From Sulfuricurvum sp. (GTDB lineage Bacteria; Campylobacterota; Campylobacteria; Campylobacterales; Sulfurimonadaceae): a stretch of 64,000 nt of DNA. The translations under genes and the position numbers were made by a program. Where the stretch lies: the NCBI GenBank assembly GCA_028714915.1, contig JAQTLL010000001.1:186001-250000 (forward strand). The letters run 5' to 3'. Shown piece by piece: positions 36,605 to 45,342 of this stretch (its first letter is position 1; each line of letters opens with the position of its first letter). A model generated the notes under the pieces. It was not told where the DNA came from. It made no database searches and saw nothing but the letters and a program-made list of their open reading frames with translations.

Positions 36605-37303
36605 TTAAACTCTAAATTCTCGTGTTTTAAAATCAGCATCTATAAGACGGCGCGTGTAGCCATCTTGAGGATTTTGCAAGACGTTTTCCATCTTTCCCTC
36701 CTCAATGATTTTACCCTCTTTAAGAACGCAAATATCCTCACATAAATCCGATGCGACGCCCATATCGTGCGTTACAAAAAGAGTTGAAAAACCCAACCTC
36801 TCTTGTAATGATTTCAGCAATGTTGTCATCACTTTTTTTGCCGCAGGGTCTAATGCCGTCGTGGGCTCATCCAGCAAAAGCAATGAGGGACGGCTTGCAA
36901 GCGCCATCGCCACAACCACCCGTTGCAGCTGCCCCCCTGAAAGCTCACTGGGATAACGCTCTAATAACGCAATCTCCAATTCAAGCCATCCAAAAATTTC
37001 ATCCACCCGTTGGCGCGGATAAAACATCTGGTCTTTTATTTTTGTAAGAGGCGAAAGTGCCGTAAACGGATTTTGCGGGACAAGAGAGACGCTTTGCCCT
37101 CGAACCCACTCAAAATCAGATCGTTTTTGCAGCCGAACATCCAATGTGCTGTCCGACATTCCCAAAAGAGCTTTCAAAATTAATGATTTACCGCTGCCGC
37201 TTTGACCTACCAATGCCAGCGAAGAGCGAATCTCAAAAGAACACTCAACAAGGATTGACTCCCCATGGCGAATAATCAACTCGTCGATAGCAATAGACTT
37301 CAT
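36605..37303 (-). CDS. ABC transporter ATPase, peptide/nickel (DppD-like) type
   Basis: The 232-residue protein has Walker A GQSGSGKSLILK, signature LSGGQLQR, Walker B LLLLDEPTTAL and the H-loop FVTHDM. The spacing and PQNPFTALSP Q-loop fit the oligopeptide/nickel group. No permease or binding protein is adjacent, so the transport partners must be elsewhere. It starts 4 nt after bioF and ends 13 nt before PBP1A, so all three are probably cotranscribed. Confidence 0.85.
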   Translation of the reverse strand: MKSIAIDELIIRHGESILVECSFEIRSSLALVGQSGSGKSLILKALLGMSDSTLDVRLQKRSDFEWVRGQSVSLVPQNPFTALSPLTKIKDQMFYPRQRVDEIFGWLELEIALLERYPSELSGGQLQRVVVAMALASRPSLLLLDEPTTALDPAAKKVMTTLLKSLQERLGFSTLFVTHDMGVASDLCEDICVLKEGKIIEEGKMENVLQNPQDGYTRRLIDADFKTREFRV

Positions 37304-37307
37304 CGCG

Positions 37308-38414
37308 CTATTTTATCCAATTGTGACTAAAACGCTCACACACCCGCTTTAAAGTTTCCTCCGAAATATCCGTACGTGCAATCAGACGAAGTATTGCCCG
37401 CTTGACTGTCGGCTGACGAATCGCTCCCACTAAAACTTCACGTTCTTCTTTAAGTGCGGATTGAATCTCCATCACGGTACGGTTATCTCCGATTTCTATG
37501 GGGAGAATCAACCCCTCAATCTCAATATCAAGAACCTCTTTGATGATACGCTGCCGCCGTTTTATTTTTTCTTTTAAATCACAGAGGTTTTCTTGAATAT
37601 AGTTCAATGCGTGATGCGCTAACGCGGTATCGTATAAGGATGGTGCAGTCGCATAAATAACATTTTTAGCACGGTTTACGAGATATTCGCTGATGTGGGC
37701 AGATGAAAGAACATACGCCCCAAAACTCCCGTACGCTTTCCCCAGTGTCCCCATTTTTATCATGTTATGTGTAGGGGCAATCTCGTAAAAATCGAGAATC
37801 CCCATAAGATGCTCCCCAACCACCCCGCTGCTGTGCGCCTCATCAAGAATCACCAAAACATCATACCGTTCACACACCTCTAAAACAGCTTGCGGGAGAA
37901 TATCACCCCCCATCGAGTAAATCCCCTCAACGGCAACGATGATTCGTTTTTCACTTGCTTTAGCAATCGCGTTTTCCAAGGCACTCGCATCATTATGGGC
38001 AAAAAACTCAACCCGCCCCTCAGCCATTTTCGCACCCATCACACCGCTTGCATGATACTCTTCGTCCATCAACAGCAAATCGCCTTTGCGCACCAACGCT
38101 TCCATAAGTCCGATATTGGCATTAAATCCGCTCCCCATCACGATACCCGCTTCAAATCCATTGGCATCACACAATGCCCGTTCAAAATTTTGATGGATAG
38201 GGTGATAACCATTAACGAGCATGGAGGCTTTTGGGGCATGATACTCGTACTGTTTTAACGTTTCGCACGCCTTTTGGTGCAGCTCTTTATTATGTGCCAG
38301 CCCTAAATAATCGTTTGAGCTCATATCGATCAGCGTCTCATCGACAACGTTACGCACGCGATAACGTCCGGAGCGTTTTAGGGCTTTAAGCTCATTTTCA
38401 TAAGGATTATTCAT
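37308..38414 (-). CDS. bioF: 8-amino-7-oxononanoate synthase-type enzyme
   Basis: The 368-residue PLP enzyme of the alpha-oxoamine synthase family has NDYLGLAHN, GSGFNANIG, DEAHSSGVVG and the Schiff-base lysine in TLGKAYGSFGAY (Lys226). It condenses pimeloyl-ACP or -CoA with L-alanine in biotin synthesis. KBL-type glycine acetyltransferase is a close relative, but the sequence looks BioF-like. Its start overlaps the maf stop by 4 bp (ATGA). Other bio genes are not in the window. Confidence 0.85.
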   Translation of the reverse strand: MNNPYENELKALKRSGRYRVRNVVDETLIDMSSNDYLGLAHNKELHQKACETLKQYEYHAPKASMLVNGYHPIHQNFERALCDANGFEAGIVMGSGFNANIGLMEALVRKGDLLLMDEEYHASGVMGAKMAEGRVEFFAHNDASALENAIAKASEKRIIVAVEGIYSMGGDILPQAVLEVCERYDVLVILDEAHSSGVVGEHLMGILDFYEIAPTHNMIKMGTLGKAYGSFGAYVLSSAHISEYLVNRAKNVIYATAPSLYDTALAHHALNYIQENLCDLKEKIKRRQRIIKEVLDIEIEGLILPIEIGDNRTVMEIQSALKEEREVLVGAIRQPTVKRAILRLIARTDISEETLKRVCERFSHNWIK

Positions 38415-38959
38415 GATAAAAATGGCTTTAAAATTTCAATACTTAATCCCATCGCCGTACTCTCGTATCCTCTGGTCTCGCGAATATACGATTTACAAAA
38501 TCCCTCAACCATACAGGCACCTGCTTTTCCTTTCCACTCACCGCTTTGCAAATATGCGTCTACCGCTTCAGGGTCAAAGGTGTTGAAAAAATAGTGGGTA
38601 GAGGATATATCAAGGAGTTCCAATCGAGGTGTTTTGTAAATCATACACGTGATGATAGCAACTTCACAACCGCTTTGAATCTCTAAAATAGTGCGTGCAT
38701 CCGCTTCGTCTTTGGCTTTTCGCAAGATTTTACCCCCAGCCGTAACGACCGTATCGGCAACAAGAAGAGGATAATCGTTACATCCGTAACGCTCATAATT
38801 AACACGGTATTTTCCCAGTGTTGCTTGGTAGACAAAATTTTTGGGACAAGAAGAGACAATAGAGTCTTCATCAAAATCAATGGACTCTTGAAGAAAAGGG
38901 ATACCCACAGCACGAAGAAGTTGCGCACGAGTAATGGAAGAAGAGGCTAAACGGAGCAT
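38411..38959 (-). CDS. maf: Maf-family nucleoside-triphosphate pyrophosphatase
   Basis: The 182-residue protein begins MLRLASSSITRAQLLRAVG, the Maf signature, and contains VADTVVTAGGKILRKA and GKAGACMVEGFCKSYIRETRG. Maf proteins hydrolyse modified or canonical pyrimidine nucleotides to monophosphates, and house-cleaning is the likely role. Its 3' end overlaps bioF. Confidence 0.9.
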   Translation of the reverse strand: MLRLASSSITRAQLLRAVGIPFLQESIDFDEDSIVSSCPKNFVYQATLGKYRVNYERYGCNDYPLLVADTVVTAGGKILRKAKDEADARTILEIQSGCEVAIITCMIYKTPRLELLDISSTHYFFNTFDPEAVDAYLQSGEWKGKAGACMVEGFCKSYIRETRGYESTAMGLSIEILKPFLS

Positions 38960-38969
38960 TAAATCCCTT

Positions 38970-39024
38970 TGTCATTCCCGCGAAGGCGGGAATCTAGCTG
39001 GATCACCGCCTTCGCGGAGATGAC
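38970..39024. repeat. Short dispersed palindromic repeat (GTCATTCCCG family)
   Basis: GTCATTCCCGCGAAGGCGGG on the left, and CACCGCCTTCGCGG then GATGAC on the right: two hairpins in tandem between the CopD-like gene and maf. It shares end sequences with the long mosaic repeats but lacks their core. Confidence 0.8.
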
Positions 39025-39031
39025 GATATTC

Positions 39032-39568
39032 TTAATATGCATTCCTTAACACAACACCCATAAAAATAGCCGTGACACCAAGAACAATATTTAAGGGAAC
39101 TAAATATTGAGCGATAGGGGTCAACATTGCTTTAGCACGTCCCAAATTTCTATCCTCTAACGCTTTTTGGGCTTGACCTCTTCGGTAGATCATAACACCA
39201 AGGTTAATCGCCATTACCATCCAAATCGCCTCTTTGATATGGACCGTGTTATACAAACTCATGGCATAATCATCGATAACATTACCCATAACATCCATTG
39301 CAGCAGCTCTAAATCCAAGCCCTACTGCCATTATGATAGCCGTCACGATCAAAATAATCGCAAACGGGGTCACAATCGTAAAAAGACGCTTCAGAGTATG
39401 TACCGAGCGTTCCATTTTGAGTTTTGGATCAGTAATCATCGCACACGATTGATAGACAGCAAAACGGATAGCAATCATCCCACCGACCCAGATAACAGCA
39501 CTTAATACGTGCAAAAAGATAATCGTTAAACGATAATCAGCAAACAGTTGAACCATTAGATCTTTCAA
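39032..39568 (-). CDS. Four-helix membrane protein, CopD/HemJ-like
   Basis: The 178-residue protein has four membrane helices. Histidines in [14 protein letters not shown] (helix 1), SVHTLKRLF and [10 protein letters not shown] resemble the haem- or copper-related histidines of the CopD and HemJ families. The function is not settled; haem-protein assembly and copper handling are both possible. The start is TTG at 39568, overlapping the alaS stop, with AAGGA 6 nt upstream; ATG at 39556 is the alternative. Confidence 0.65.
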   Translation of the reverse strand: MKDLMVQLFADYRLTIIFLHVLSAVIWVGGMIAIRFAVYQSCAMITDPKLKMERSVHTLKRLFTIVTPFAIILIVTAIIMAVGLGFRAAAMDVMGNVIDDYAMSLYNTVHIKEAIWMVMAINLGVMIYRRGQAQKALEDRNLGRAKAMLTPIAQYLVPLNIVLGVTAIFMGVVLRNAY

Positions 39569-42117
39569 TTCAATTCCTTGGTAATATACGCCAATGCAGC
39601 CTCTAAGGCTTCATTGATTTTCGAGGGATCTTTTCCGCCCGCTTGCGCGAAATCTGGACGTCCTCCGCCACCGCCACCGACGATAGGTGCGATAGCTTTG
39701 ACCCAATCTCCCGCTTTTACGGACGAGTTTTTGACCCCGCTGGCGAGGTGAATCTTATCGTCTTTAACTTGGAACAACATTACACAAATGGAGTCGTGGG
39801 CATTCTTAAGCTCATCAATACGCTCTTTGATGTCGCCCAGTCCCAGTTCGGCAACGACAACCGCCGTAGTTCCCATCATCATGACACTAATCTCCTCTTT
39901 TGAAGAAGAAGCCAATGCGGTGATTTCCGATTTCAGAGTTTTTACCTGCTCTTTAAGTCGTTCAATTCCTGCCAATACATCACGGTTTTTGACCGATACT
40001 TCCACCTCTTCGAGAAGATGACGATTGGCTTTAAACGCATTGTATGCCGCATTTCCGCAGACCGCTTCGATACGTCGCACACCCGCACTTACACCGCTTT
40101 CTTTGGTAATGATAAACGTTCCGATAGATGCCGTATTATCCACATGGATACCGCCGCAAAACTCTACCGATGCCGTCCCGAAATTGACCACACGAACCGT
40201 ATCGCCGTATTTTTCACCAAACTGCGCTTTTGCTCCGCTTTTTTTGGCTTCCTCGATACTCATCTCTTTGGTCACACCCTCTAAGGCATGAAGGATATGA
40301 TAATTTACCCGTTCTTCAACGAGTGCAATCTCTTCATGACTCATCGCTTTGGGATGGGAAAAGTCAAAACGCAAACGGTTATGCTCAACCAAAGAGCCTG
40401 CTTGTGAAATATGCTCTCCCAACAGCTCGTACAGTGCCGCATGCAAAAGATGGGTTGCAGAGTGGTGTTTCGCAATTTCATGGCGTGACACATCCACAAC
40501 TGCTTCTACTGTTTCACCCACTGTTATCGTCTCTTTGACCTCGACATGGGAAAGATTTAATCCGTGAAATTTTTTCGTCTGAGTGACAACGGCTTTATGT
40601 GAGAGCATCCCATTATCGCCGCATTGTCCGCCGCTTTCTGCGTAAAACGGTGTTTCTTCCAACAAGACCCATCCCCGTTGCAAGGAATGTAAGGACTCAA
40701 CCTGCTCAAAATTCTCACCCAGCAAAGCTTGAATTTTGACCGGCGCTTTGGTGTAGGCATATCCAATAAATGTATTGACTCCGAACGTTTCCAAAAGCGT
40801 TTTAAAATCACCCTCTACCGCCGTATCGCCTGACCCTTTCCATGCCGCTTTTGCACGAACGCGCTGCTCTTTCATAAGAATTTCAAACGTATCGGTATCG
40901 AGTGCAAGATTTTTCTCTTTGAGCATATCTTCGGTCAAATCCAAAGGAAAACCAAACGTGTCGTACAGTTTAAACGCCACTTCACCGCTAAACGTCTCTT
41001 TGGTATTTTTAAGCTCTTCATTAAACAGCTCGATACCCGATGCAATGGTTTTGAAAAAACGCTCCTCTTCCAGCATAATTTGCTCTTTTAAGACGGAAAG
41101 TTTTTCAACGATATAAGGATATTGTTTCCCCATAAGTTCGGCTACGGTATCGGCAATCTCAAACATAAACGGTTTCGTAAATCCAAGGAGATACCCATGA
41201 CGAACCGCACGGCGTAAAATACGGCGAAGAACATACCCGCGCCCCTCATTCGAGAAGTTTGTCCCCTGCGCGAGAAGAAAGGTAACGGTACGGATATGAT
41301 CGGCGATAACACGGTACGAGGCACCGCTTGCATAATCGTATGGCTTACCGATTAGGGCTTCCACTTTACGGATAATCGGCATAAACAAAGTAGAATCGTA
41401 GTTGCTTCGGACACCCTCTAATACGGCAACCGCACGCTCCAATCCCATACCTGTATCAATAGAGGGTTTTGGCAACGGCTTGAGCACCCCCTTCGCATTG
41501 CGTTCATACTGCATAAATACGAGGTTCCAGATCTCCAAGAAACGATCCCCATCTCCCCCCATATAATCCTCAGCTCCGTTAAAATGTTCCGCACCCTGAT
41601 CGACAAAAATCTCCGAACACGGACCGCACGGACCCGTATCGCCCATTTGCCAAAAGTTATCTTTGTCACCCAAACGCATAATACGGTCGGCTGAAATATG
41701 CTTCTTCCACATCTCCTCCGCTTCATCGTCAGACTCATGCACCGTTACCCACAGTTTATCGACGGGGAGTTTCATCACTTGCGTAATAAACTCCCAAGCG
41801 TATGCAATCGCCTCTTCTTTGAAGTAATCGCCGAAACTAAAGTTCCCCAGCATCTCGAAAAAAGTATGGTGGCGTGCCGTATGACCGACGTTTTCCAAGT
41901 CATTGTGCTTACCGCCCGCACGCAGACATGTTTGTGAACTGGTCGCTCGCGGATTGGCAGGGGCAGGAATATCACCCGTAAAGACAGACTTAAACGGAAC
42001 CATCCCCGCATTGGTAAACAACAACGTTGCATCATCGGGAACAAGAGGCGAGCTTGCCACACGGGTATGGTTTTTTGATTCAAAAAAGGCTAAAAAAGCT
42101 TCGCGTACGTCCATCAT
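39565..42117 (-). CDS. alaS: Alanyl-tRNA synthetase
   Basis: The 850-residue enzyme has the class II core ([29 protein letters not shown]), the editing domain zinc motifs [12 protein letters not shown] and [13 protein letters not shown], and the C-terminal glycine-rich [18 protein letters not shown]. Two adjacent ATGs (42117, 42114) can start it. It has its own -10 at 42149-42154, so it is independent of the small structured locus upstream. The 3' end overlaps the membrane-protein gene by 4 bp. Confidence 0.97.
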   Translation of the reverse strand: MMDVREAFLAFFESKNHTRVASSPLVPDDATLLFTNAGMVPFKSVFTGDIPAPANPRATSSQTCLRAGGKHNDLENVGHTARHHTFFEMLGNFSFGDYFKEEAIAYAWEFITQVMKLPVDKLWVTVHESDDEAEEMWKKHISADRIMRLGDKDNFWQMGDTGPCGPCSEIFVDQGAEHFNGAEDYMGGDGDRFLEIWNLVFMQYERNAKGVLKPLPKPSIDTGMGLERAVAVLEGVRSNYDSTLFMPIIRKVEALIGKPYDYASGASYRVIADHIRTVTFLLAQGTNFSNEGRGYVLRRILRRAVRHGYLLGFTKPFMFEIADTVAELMGKQYPYIVEKLSVLKEQIMLEEERFFKTIASGIELFNEELKNTKETFSGEVAFKLYDTFGFPLDLTEDMLKEKNLALDTDTFEILMKEQRVRAKAAWKGSGDTAVEGDFKTLLETFGVNTFIGYAYTKAPVKIQALLGENFEQVESLHSLQRGWVLLEETPFYAESGGQCGDNGMLSHKAVVTQTKKFHGLNLSHVEVKETITVGETVEAVVDVSRHEIAKHHSATHLLHAALYELLGEHISQAGSLVEHNRLRFDFSHPKAMSHEEIALVEERVNYHILHALEGVTKEMSIEEAKKSGAKAQFGEKYGDTVRVVNFGTASVEFCGGIHVDNTASIGTFIITKESGVSAGVRRIEAVCGNAAYNAFKANRHLLEEVEVSVKNRDVLAGIERLKEQVKTLKSEITALASSSKEEISVMMMGTTAVVVAELGLGDIKERIDELKNAHDSICVMLFQVKDDKIHLASGVKNSSVKAGDWVKAIAPIVGGGGGGRPDFAQAGGKDPSKINEALEAALAYITKELN

Positions 42118-42148
42118 GGGTTACTCTCATTTGGGTAAAATTGTCGCG

Positions 42149-42154
42149 ATTATA
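42149..42154 (-). promoter_or_regulatory. -10 element of alaS
   Basis: TATAAT on the minus strand, 31 bp before the first alaS ATG. It separates alaS from the leuA-side transcripts. Confidence 0.55.
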
Positions 42155-42200
42155 GCGAAGATGGGTTTAATAAAAGAAATTAGAAGGAAATATTAGGGGG

Positions 42201-42254
42201 GCCGAGGGAAAAACCCTTGGCGCTGCTCAATTGAGCAGAGGTGTAAAAATACAC
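42201..42254 (+). other. Row of three stem-loops antisense to the 19-codon ORF end
   Basis: On the plus strand GCCGAGGG/CCCTTGGC (42201-42221), CTGCTC/GAGCAG (42224-42239) and GTGTA/TACAC (42241-42254) are consecutive hairpins. The first pairs fully on the plus strand, with one G-U, but has an A-C mismatch on the minus strand, so a plus-strand RNA may be the functional molecule. A possible promoter is TTGTCG (42141-42146), spacer, TTTAAT (42166-42171). Confidence 0.4.
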
Positions 42255-42286
42255 ATAAGCAAAAGCGCGAGCATAAGCTTATCCAT
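42227..42286 (-). CDS. 19-residue hydrophobic leucine-rich peptide (toxin-like small ORF)
   Basis: ATG at 42286 encodes MDKLMLALLLMCIFTPLLN, then TGA. GGGGG (42293-42297) lies 6 nt before the start, an excellent ribosome site. Seven of 19 residues are Leu and a short hydrophobic helix is predicted. Size and composition resemble Ibs-type type I toxins of enteric bacteria, without sequence identity. The start codon and ribosome site lie inside the inverted-repeat structure at 42267-42398. A leader peptide is another option, but alaS has its own promoter and leuA lies upstream, so no target gene for attenuation is obvious. Confidence 0.5.
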   Translation of the reverse strand: MDKLMLALLLMCIFTPLLN

Positions 42287-42398
42287 AAGAAACCCCCTTT
42301 CATGCATTCTTTGGAGGGTAAAAAAAAAGGCCGAAGGGTAATTAATCCTCCGACCTTAATTCTACCGCTCCATTGAACGCATGAAAAGTTATGCTCGC
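42267..42398. repeat. Long imperfect inverted repeat enclosing a terminator hairpin
   Basis: The right arm 42363-42398 is continuous. Its outer 10 nt (TTATGCTCGC) pair perfectly with 42267-42276 (GCGAGCATAA), and its inner 26 nt pair with 42296-42320 at about 22 positions. The 19 nt between the two left blocks (42277-42295) are bulged out and hold the start codon and most of the G-run of the small ORF. The loop contains the hairpin at 42327-42357. Confidence 0.7.
42320..42398 (-). ncRNA. Candidate small RNA of about 80 nt upstream of the toxin-like ORF
   Basis: Minus strand. It starts near 42398-42401 after an extended -10 promoter and ends in an 11-bp hairpin (AAGGTCGGAGG and CCTTCGGCCTT, two G-T wobbles) followed by nine T (42320-42328). 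The 36 nt before the hairpin are complementary to the ribosome site and codons 4-7 of the 19-codon ORF. This is the layout of an antisense small RNA: seed, then terminator. The same hairpin could also simply end leuA transcripts. Confidence 0.45.
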
Positions 42399-42404
42399 AC
42401 TAAA

Positions 42405-42410
42405 ATTATA
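42405..42410 (-). promoter_or_regulatory. Extended -10 promoter of the candidate small RNA
   Basis: TGGTATAAT on the minus strand, a consensus extended -10, just behind the leuA stop codon. Predicted transcription start is 42398-42401, where the complementary arm begins. Confidence 0.5.
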
Positions 42411-42426
42411 CCACAAAACTAGAATA

Positions 42427-44094
42427 TTACGAAAACGCCCGATTCAAAGCACTAAACATCGCCTTGATCGACGCAACGGTAATATCATTATCGCACCCGA
42501 CACCAAAAAAATTCTGTCCATTTTCAGTCTGAATCTCGATATACGCAACGGCTTCGGCACTGGAAAGTTCTCCGCGTGAATGCTCGCTGTACGAAAGAAT
42601 CTTAAAATTATGTGAATACTCTACCATCAAAGCATTTTTACATGCATCGATCGGACCGTTCCCCTGCCCTTGCGAGCGAATTGTCTTGCCGTTATGGGTA
42701 TATTCTAAGACACATTTGGCAGAGTGCTCTTTGGCGCTCTCTGAAATCACCGAATAATCGACAAACTCGATGTCATGCGGTTCACCGAAATAAGTCTTCT
42801 CAAAAATATCCAAAATCTCTTGGGCGGAAAGTTCGCGTCCTGCTCCGTCGGTAACCTGCTGAACGATTTTCCCGATTTCAGGATGCATTTTTTTCGGCAA
42901 CGAGTAGCCGAATTTATCTTCGAGGACGTAGGCTACTCCACCCTTGCCCGACTGGGAGTTGATACGGATAATCCCCTCATAATTTCTCCCTACATCCGCA
43001 GGATCGATTGGGAGATACGGCACTTCCCAAAATGCGTCTTCTTTGCCCCGCTGATATTCCATCCCTTTTTTGATCGCATCTTGGTGTGAACCTGAAAATG
43101 CCGTATAGACCAACTCTCCAACATACGGATGACGCTCATGGGTTTTCATGTCGGTACACTCTTCGACAATACGGACCACTGTTTCCAAATCGCTAAAATC
43201 AAGCTCAGGATCAACCCCTTGGGTATACATATTAAGCGCCAACGTGATGATGTCCACATTTCCTGTCCGCTCGCCATTGGAAAGCAGCGTCCCCTCAACA
43301 CGATCCGCTCCCGCGAGCAATGCCAACTCCGTCGCCGCAACCGATGTTCCCCGGTCATTATGGGTATGGGTCGAAATCAACACGTGCTCACGGTTAGTCA
43401 AATGTCGGCTCATCCACTCGATCTGATCGGCATAGACGTTTGGCGTTGCCATCTCTACCGTTGCGGGAAGATTGATAATCACCTTACGATCCGCACTAAT
43501 CTCCCAACGATCAGTTACGGCGTTACAGATACGGGCCGCATATTCCAACTCCGTCCCCGTAAAACTCTCCGGTGAATACTCCAGGGCAATCTCGCCGTCA
43601 TGTTTAAGGGCGCGCGCTTTGACCATATCCACCCCTTCAAGAGCCAATGTGATAATCTCATCCTGCTCTTTTCCAAAGACGATTTTACGCTGTGCCGTAG
43701 AGGTAGAGTTATAGAGGTGCACAATCGCTTTTTTAACCCCCGCCAACGCTTCAAATGTTTTGTCGATCAAATGTTCCCGTGCTTGGACAAGAACCTGAAC
43801 GGTTACATCATCAGGAATTAAATTTTGCTCCACAAGAGTACGTAAAAAATCAAACTCGACTTTAGAGGCAGAGGGAAACCCCACCTCGATCGTTTTAAAT
43901 CCGAGGCGCAGCAAGAGGGAGAAGAGAGAGAGTTTTTGATCCAAATTCATCGGGGTGATCAACGCTTGGTTTCCGTCACGAAGATCGACACTGCACCAGA
44001 TTGGGGCGCGCGTGATGGTTTTGGTCGGCCAAATACGGTTTGGCAAATCAACTTGAGGATAAGGGCGGTATTTGCCTGTGGACATGTTTTTCAT
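42427..44094 (-). CDS. leuA: 2-isopropylmalate synthase, long (yeast/Corynebacterium) type
   Basis: The 555-residue enzyme condenses acetyl-CoA and 2-ketoisovalerate in leucine synthesis. It has the catalytic SVDLRDGNQAL, the metal motif HTHNDRGTSVA and a C-terminal regulatory LeuA domain that binds leucine. I chose ATG at 44094 with AAGGAAA upstream; the frame extends 47 codons further up but through the promoter. It is the class known as LeuA2 or TIGR00970-type, unlike the E. coli enzyme. The rest of the leu genes are elsewhere. Confidence 0.93.
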   Translation of the reverse strand: MKNMSTGKYRPYPQVDLPNRIWPTKTITRAPIWCSVDLRDGNQALITPMNLDQKLSLFSLLLRLGFKTIEVGFPSASKVEFDFLRTLVEQNLIPDDVTVQVLVQAREHLIDKTFEALAGVKKAIVHLYNSTSTAQRKIVFGKEQDEIITLALEGVDMVKARALKHDGEIALEYSPESFTGTELEYAARICNAVTDRWEISADRKVIINLPATVEMATPNVYADQIEWMSRHLTNREHVLISTHTHNDRGTSVAATELALLAGADRVEGTLLSNGERTGNVDIITLALNMYTQGVDPELDFSDLETVVRIVEECTDMKTHERHPYVGELVYTAFSGSHQDAIKKGMEYQRGKEDAFWEVPYLPIDPADVGRNYEGIIRINSQSGKGGVAYVLEDKFGYSLPKKMHPEIGKIVQQVTDGAGRELSAQEILDIFEKTYFGEPHDIEFVDYSVISESAKEHSAKCVLEYTHNGKTIRSQGQGNGPIDACKNALMVEYSHNFKILSYSEHSRGELSSAEAVAYIEIQTENGQNFFGVGCDNDITVASIKAMFSALNRAFS

Positions 44095-44152
44095 GTTGGT
44101 TTCCTTCAAAAAATCTCTTCTCACTGCTCTTGCGGGTGCAATAAGTAGCGTG

Positions 44153-44158
44153 ATTATA
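44153..44158 (-). promoter_or_regulatory. Extended -10 promoter of leuA
   Basis: TGCTATAAT on the minus strand, 58 bp before the chosen leuA start, in the gap shared with the divergent pilin gene. Confidence 0.5.
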
Positions 44159-44254
44159 GCAAAAAGGACTTTTATCACATTAAACATTAAGTTAATTCTG
44201 ACGATAATGACACAAGCATTTAAAAACAGGTGCATTTAAACTAGGAGTTTAGTT

Positions 44255-44716
44255 ATGAAACGTAGCGCGTTTACCCTTATCGAATTGATCTTTACGATCG
44301 TTATCATCGGTGTTTTAGCAGCCGTTGCAGTACCAAAGTTCAAAAATTTGAAGCAAAATGCTGAAGTAAAAGCAGTTATTAAAAATACGGTTGATACGGG
44401 CAGTGGTGCTGTAAGTGCAGCGGTCAATAAAAGCGATTTGGATGAGAATACTTCATACGAATTAAAAGATATAGTTGACTTGAGCGGTAAGGGATGGACG
44501 TATACATCGGGTGCAAATGCGGGCTCATATACTTATATAACAACAACGGGTACGGTATCGACAATTACTTTTGATCGTGCTGCTCGTACCGTATATTACG
44601 GTATTGATTGTGATAATTTTGCTGATGCATCAGGTACTAGTAAAGCCTTATGTTTAAAAGATTTGAATGTATCATCTATCAGCGGTGTAGATTTTAATAA
44701 AACCATTAGCTATTAA
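44255..44716 (+). CDS. Type IV pilin, likely major MSHA-type pilin
   Basis: The 153-residue prepilin has the leader MKRSA, then FTLIELIFTIVIIGVLAAVAVPKF, with Glu5. A cysteine pair near the C-terminus (GIDCDNF and KALCLKD) frames a D-loop as in type IVa major pilins. AGGAG precedes the start. It is the first gene of the MSHA locus and 7 nt before a second pilin. Best candidate for MshA, but which of the two forms the fibre is not shown by the sequence. Confidence 0.8.
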   Translation: MKRSAFTLIELIFTIVIIGVLAAVAVPKFKNLKQNAEVKAVIKNTVDTGSGAVSAAVNKSDLDENTSYELKDIVDLSGKGWTYTSGANAGSYTYITTTGTVSTITFDRAARTVYYGIDCDNFADASGTSKALCLKDLNVSSISGVDFNKTISY

Positions 44717-44723
44717 TCGATAA

Positions 44724-45203
44724 ATGAAACGCTCAACTCATTCAGGTTTTACCCTCATTGAGCTGATCTTCGTTATCGTCATCATCGGGGTTCTCTCGGC
44801 GGTGGCAATCCCCAAATTTGCCAACCTCACTGACAACTCCAAAATCGCTTCCGAGCTTGCTACCGCTTCATCAGTCCAAAGTGCACTTGATGCCATTCAC
44901 GGTGAATGGATCACCAATACCTGTGCTTTTGATTGGGGAAACGGACAAAATACCGCTACAAATCCCTTGAATGCTACCGGTTATCCCACAGCCCTTGGGG
45001 CAAGCAACGCCACTCCGCTCAATTACATCCTCAAAAATACGGAAAATGGGGATTGGGTACAGGTTGGAACTAAATATTACGGTCCCGCGACGAAAAACGG
45101 AACAAGCACCAAAAACCGCAATATCGCCAATAAGCCAGAGGGGGATGATTATTGGGATTATAATGCAACGGCAGGAACGTTTATCCTTCACGACACGCCG
45201 TAA
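44724..45203 (+). CDS. Type IV pilin-like protein of the MSHA locus
   Basis: The 159-residue prepilin has the leader MKRSTHSG, then FTLIELIFVIVIIGVLSAVAIPKF. It has a single Cys, many Asn, Thr and Gly, and no disulfide loop, so it differs from the pilin upstream. It may be a second major or a minor pilin (MshA/MshB type). Confidence 0.78.
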   Translation: MKRSTHSGFTLIELIFVIVIIGVLSAVAIPKFANLTDNSKIASELATASSVQSALDAIHGEWITNTCAFDWGNGQNTATNPLNATGYPTALGASNATPLNYILKNTENGDWVQVGTKYYGPATKNGTSTKNRNIANKPEGDDYWDYNATAGTFILHDTP

Positions 45204-45261
45204 TATTCGCCCCTCGCTTCCACTCAAGAAACTATTTTACCGATATTAGGTCAAAGTGTAT

Positions 45262-45267
45262 TATAAT
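45262..45267 (+). promoter_or_regulatory. Possible -10 element before mshQ
   Basis: TATAAT 75 bp before the mshQ start, between the second pilin and the palindromic repeat. The -35 is poor. Confidence 0.4.
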
Positions 45268-45297
45268 AAACGCAATGAGACATGTTTATGGTATACA

Positions 45298-45319
45298 CTC
45301 CCAAGCTCTAGCTTGGGAG
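45298..45319. repeat. Palindromic repeat, 10-bp perfect stem (copy 2)
   Basis: CTCCCAAGCT, CT, AGCTTGGGAG in the leader of mshQ. It is the same family as the copy at 13810-13831, with the compensated outer base pair changed. It lies 23 bp before the mshQ ATG and could act on the mRNA. Confidence 0.8.
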
Positions 45320-45342
45320 CAATAGAAGAAGGAAAGAAAGCG

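Noticed and set aside
42227-42286. Leucine leader peptide for attenuation of leuA
   Set aside because: The peptide is rich in Leu codons but lies downstream of leuA on the same strand, so it cannot attenuate it.
42118-42426. T-box or tRNA-like leader for alaS
   Set aside because: alaS has its own -10 closer to its start, no T-box sequence is seen, and the structured part lies upstream of that promoter.
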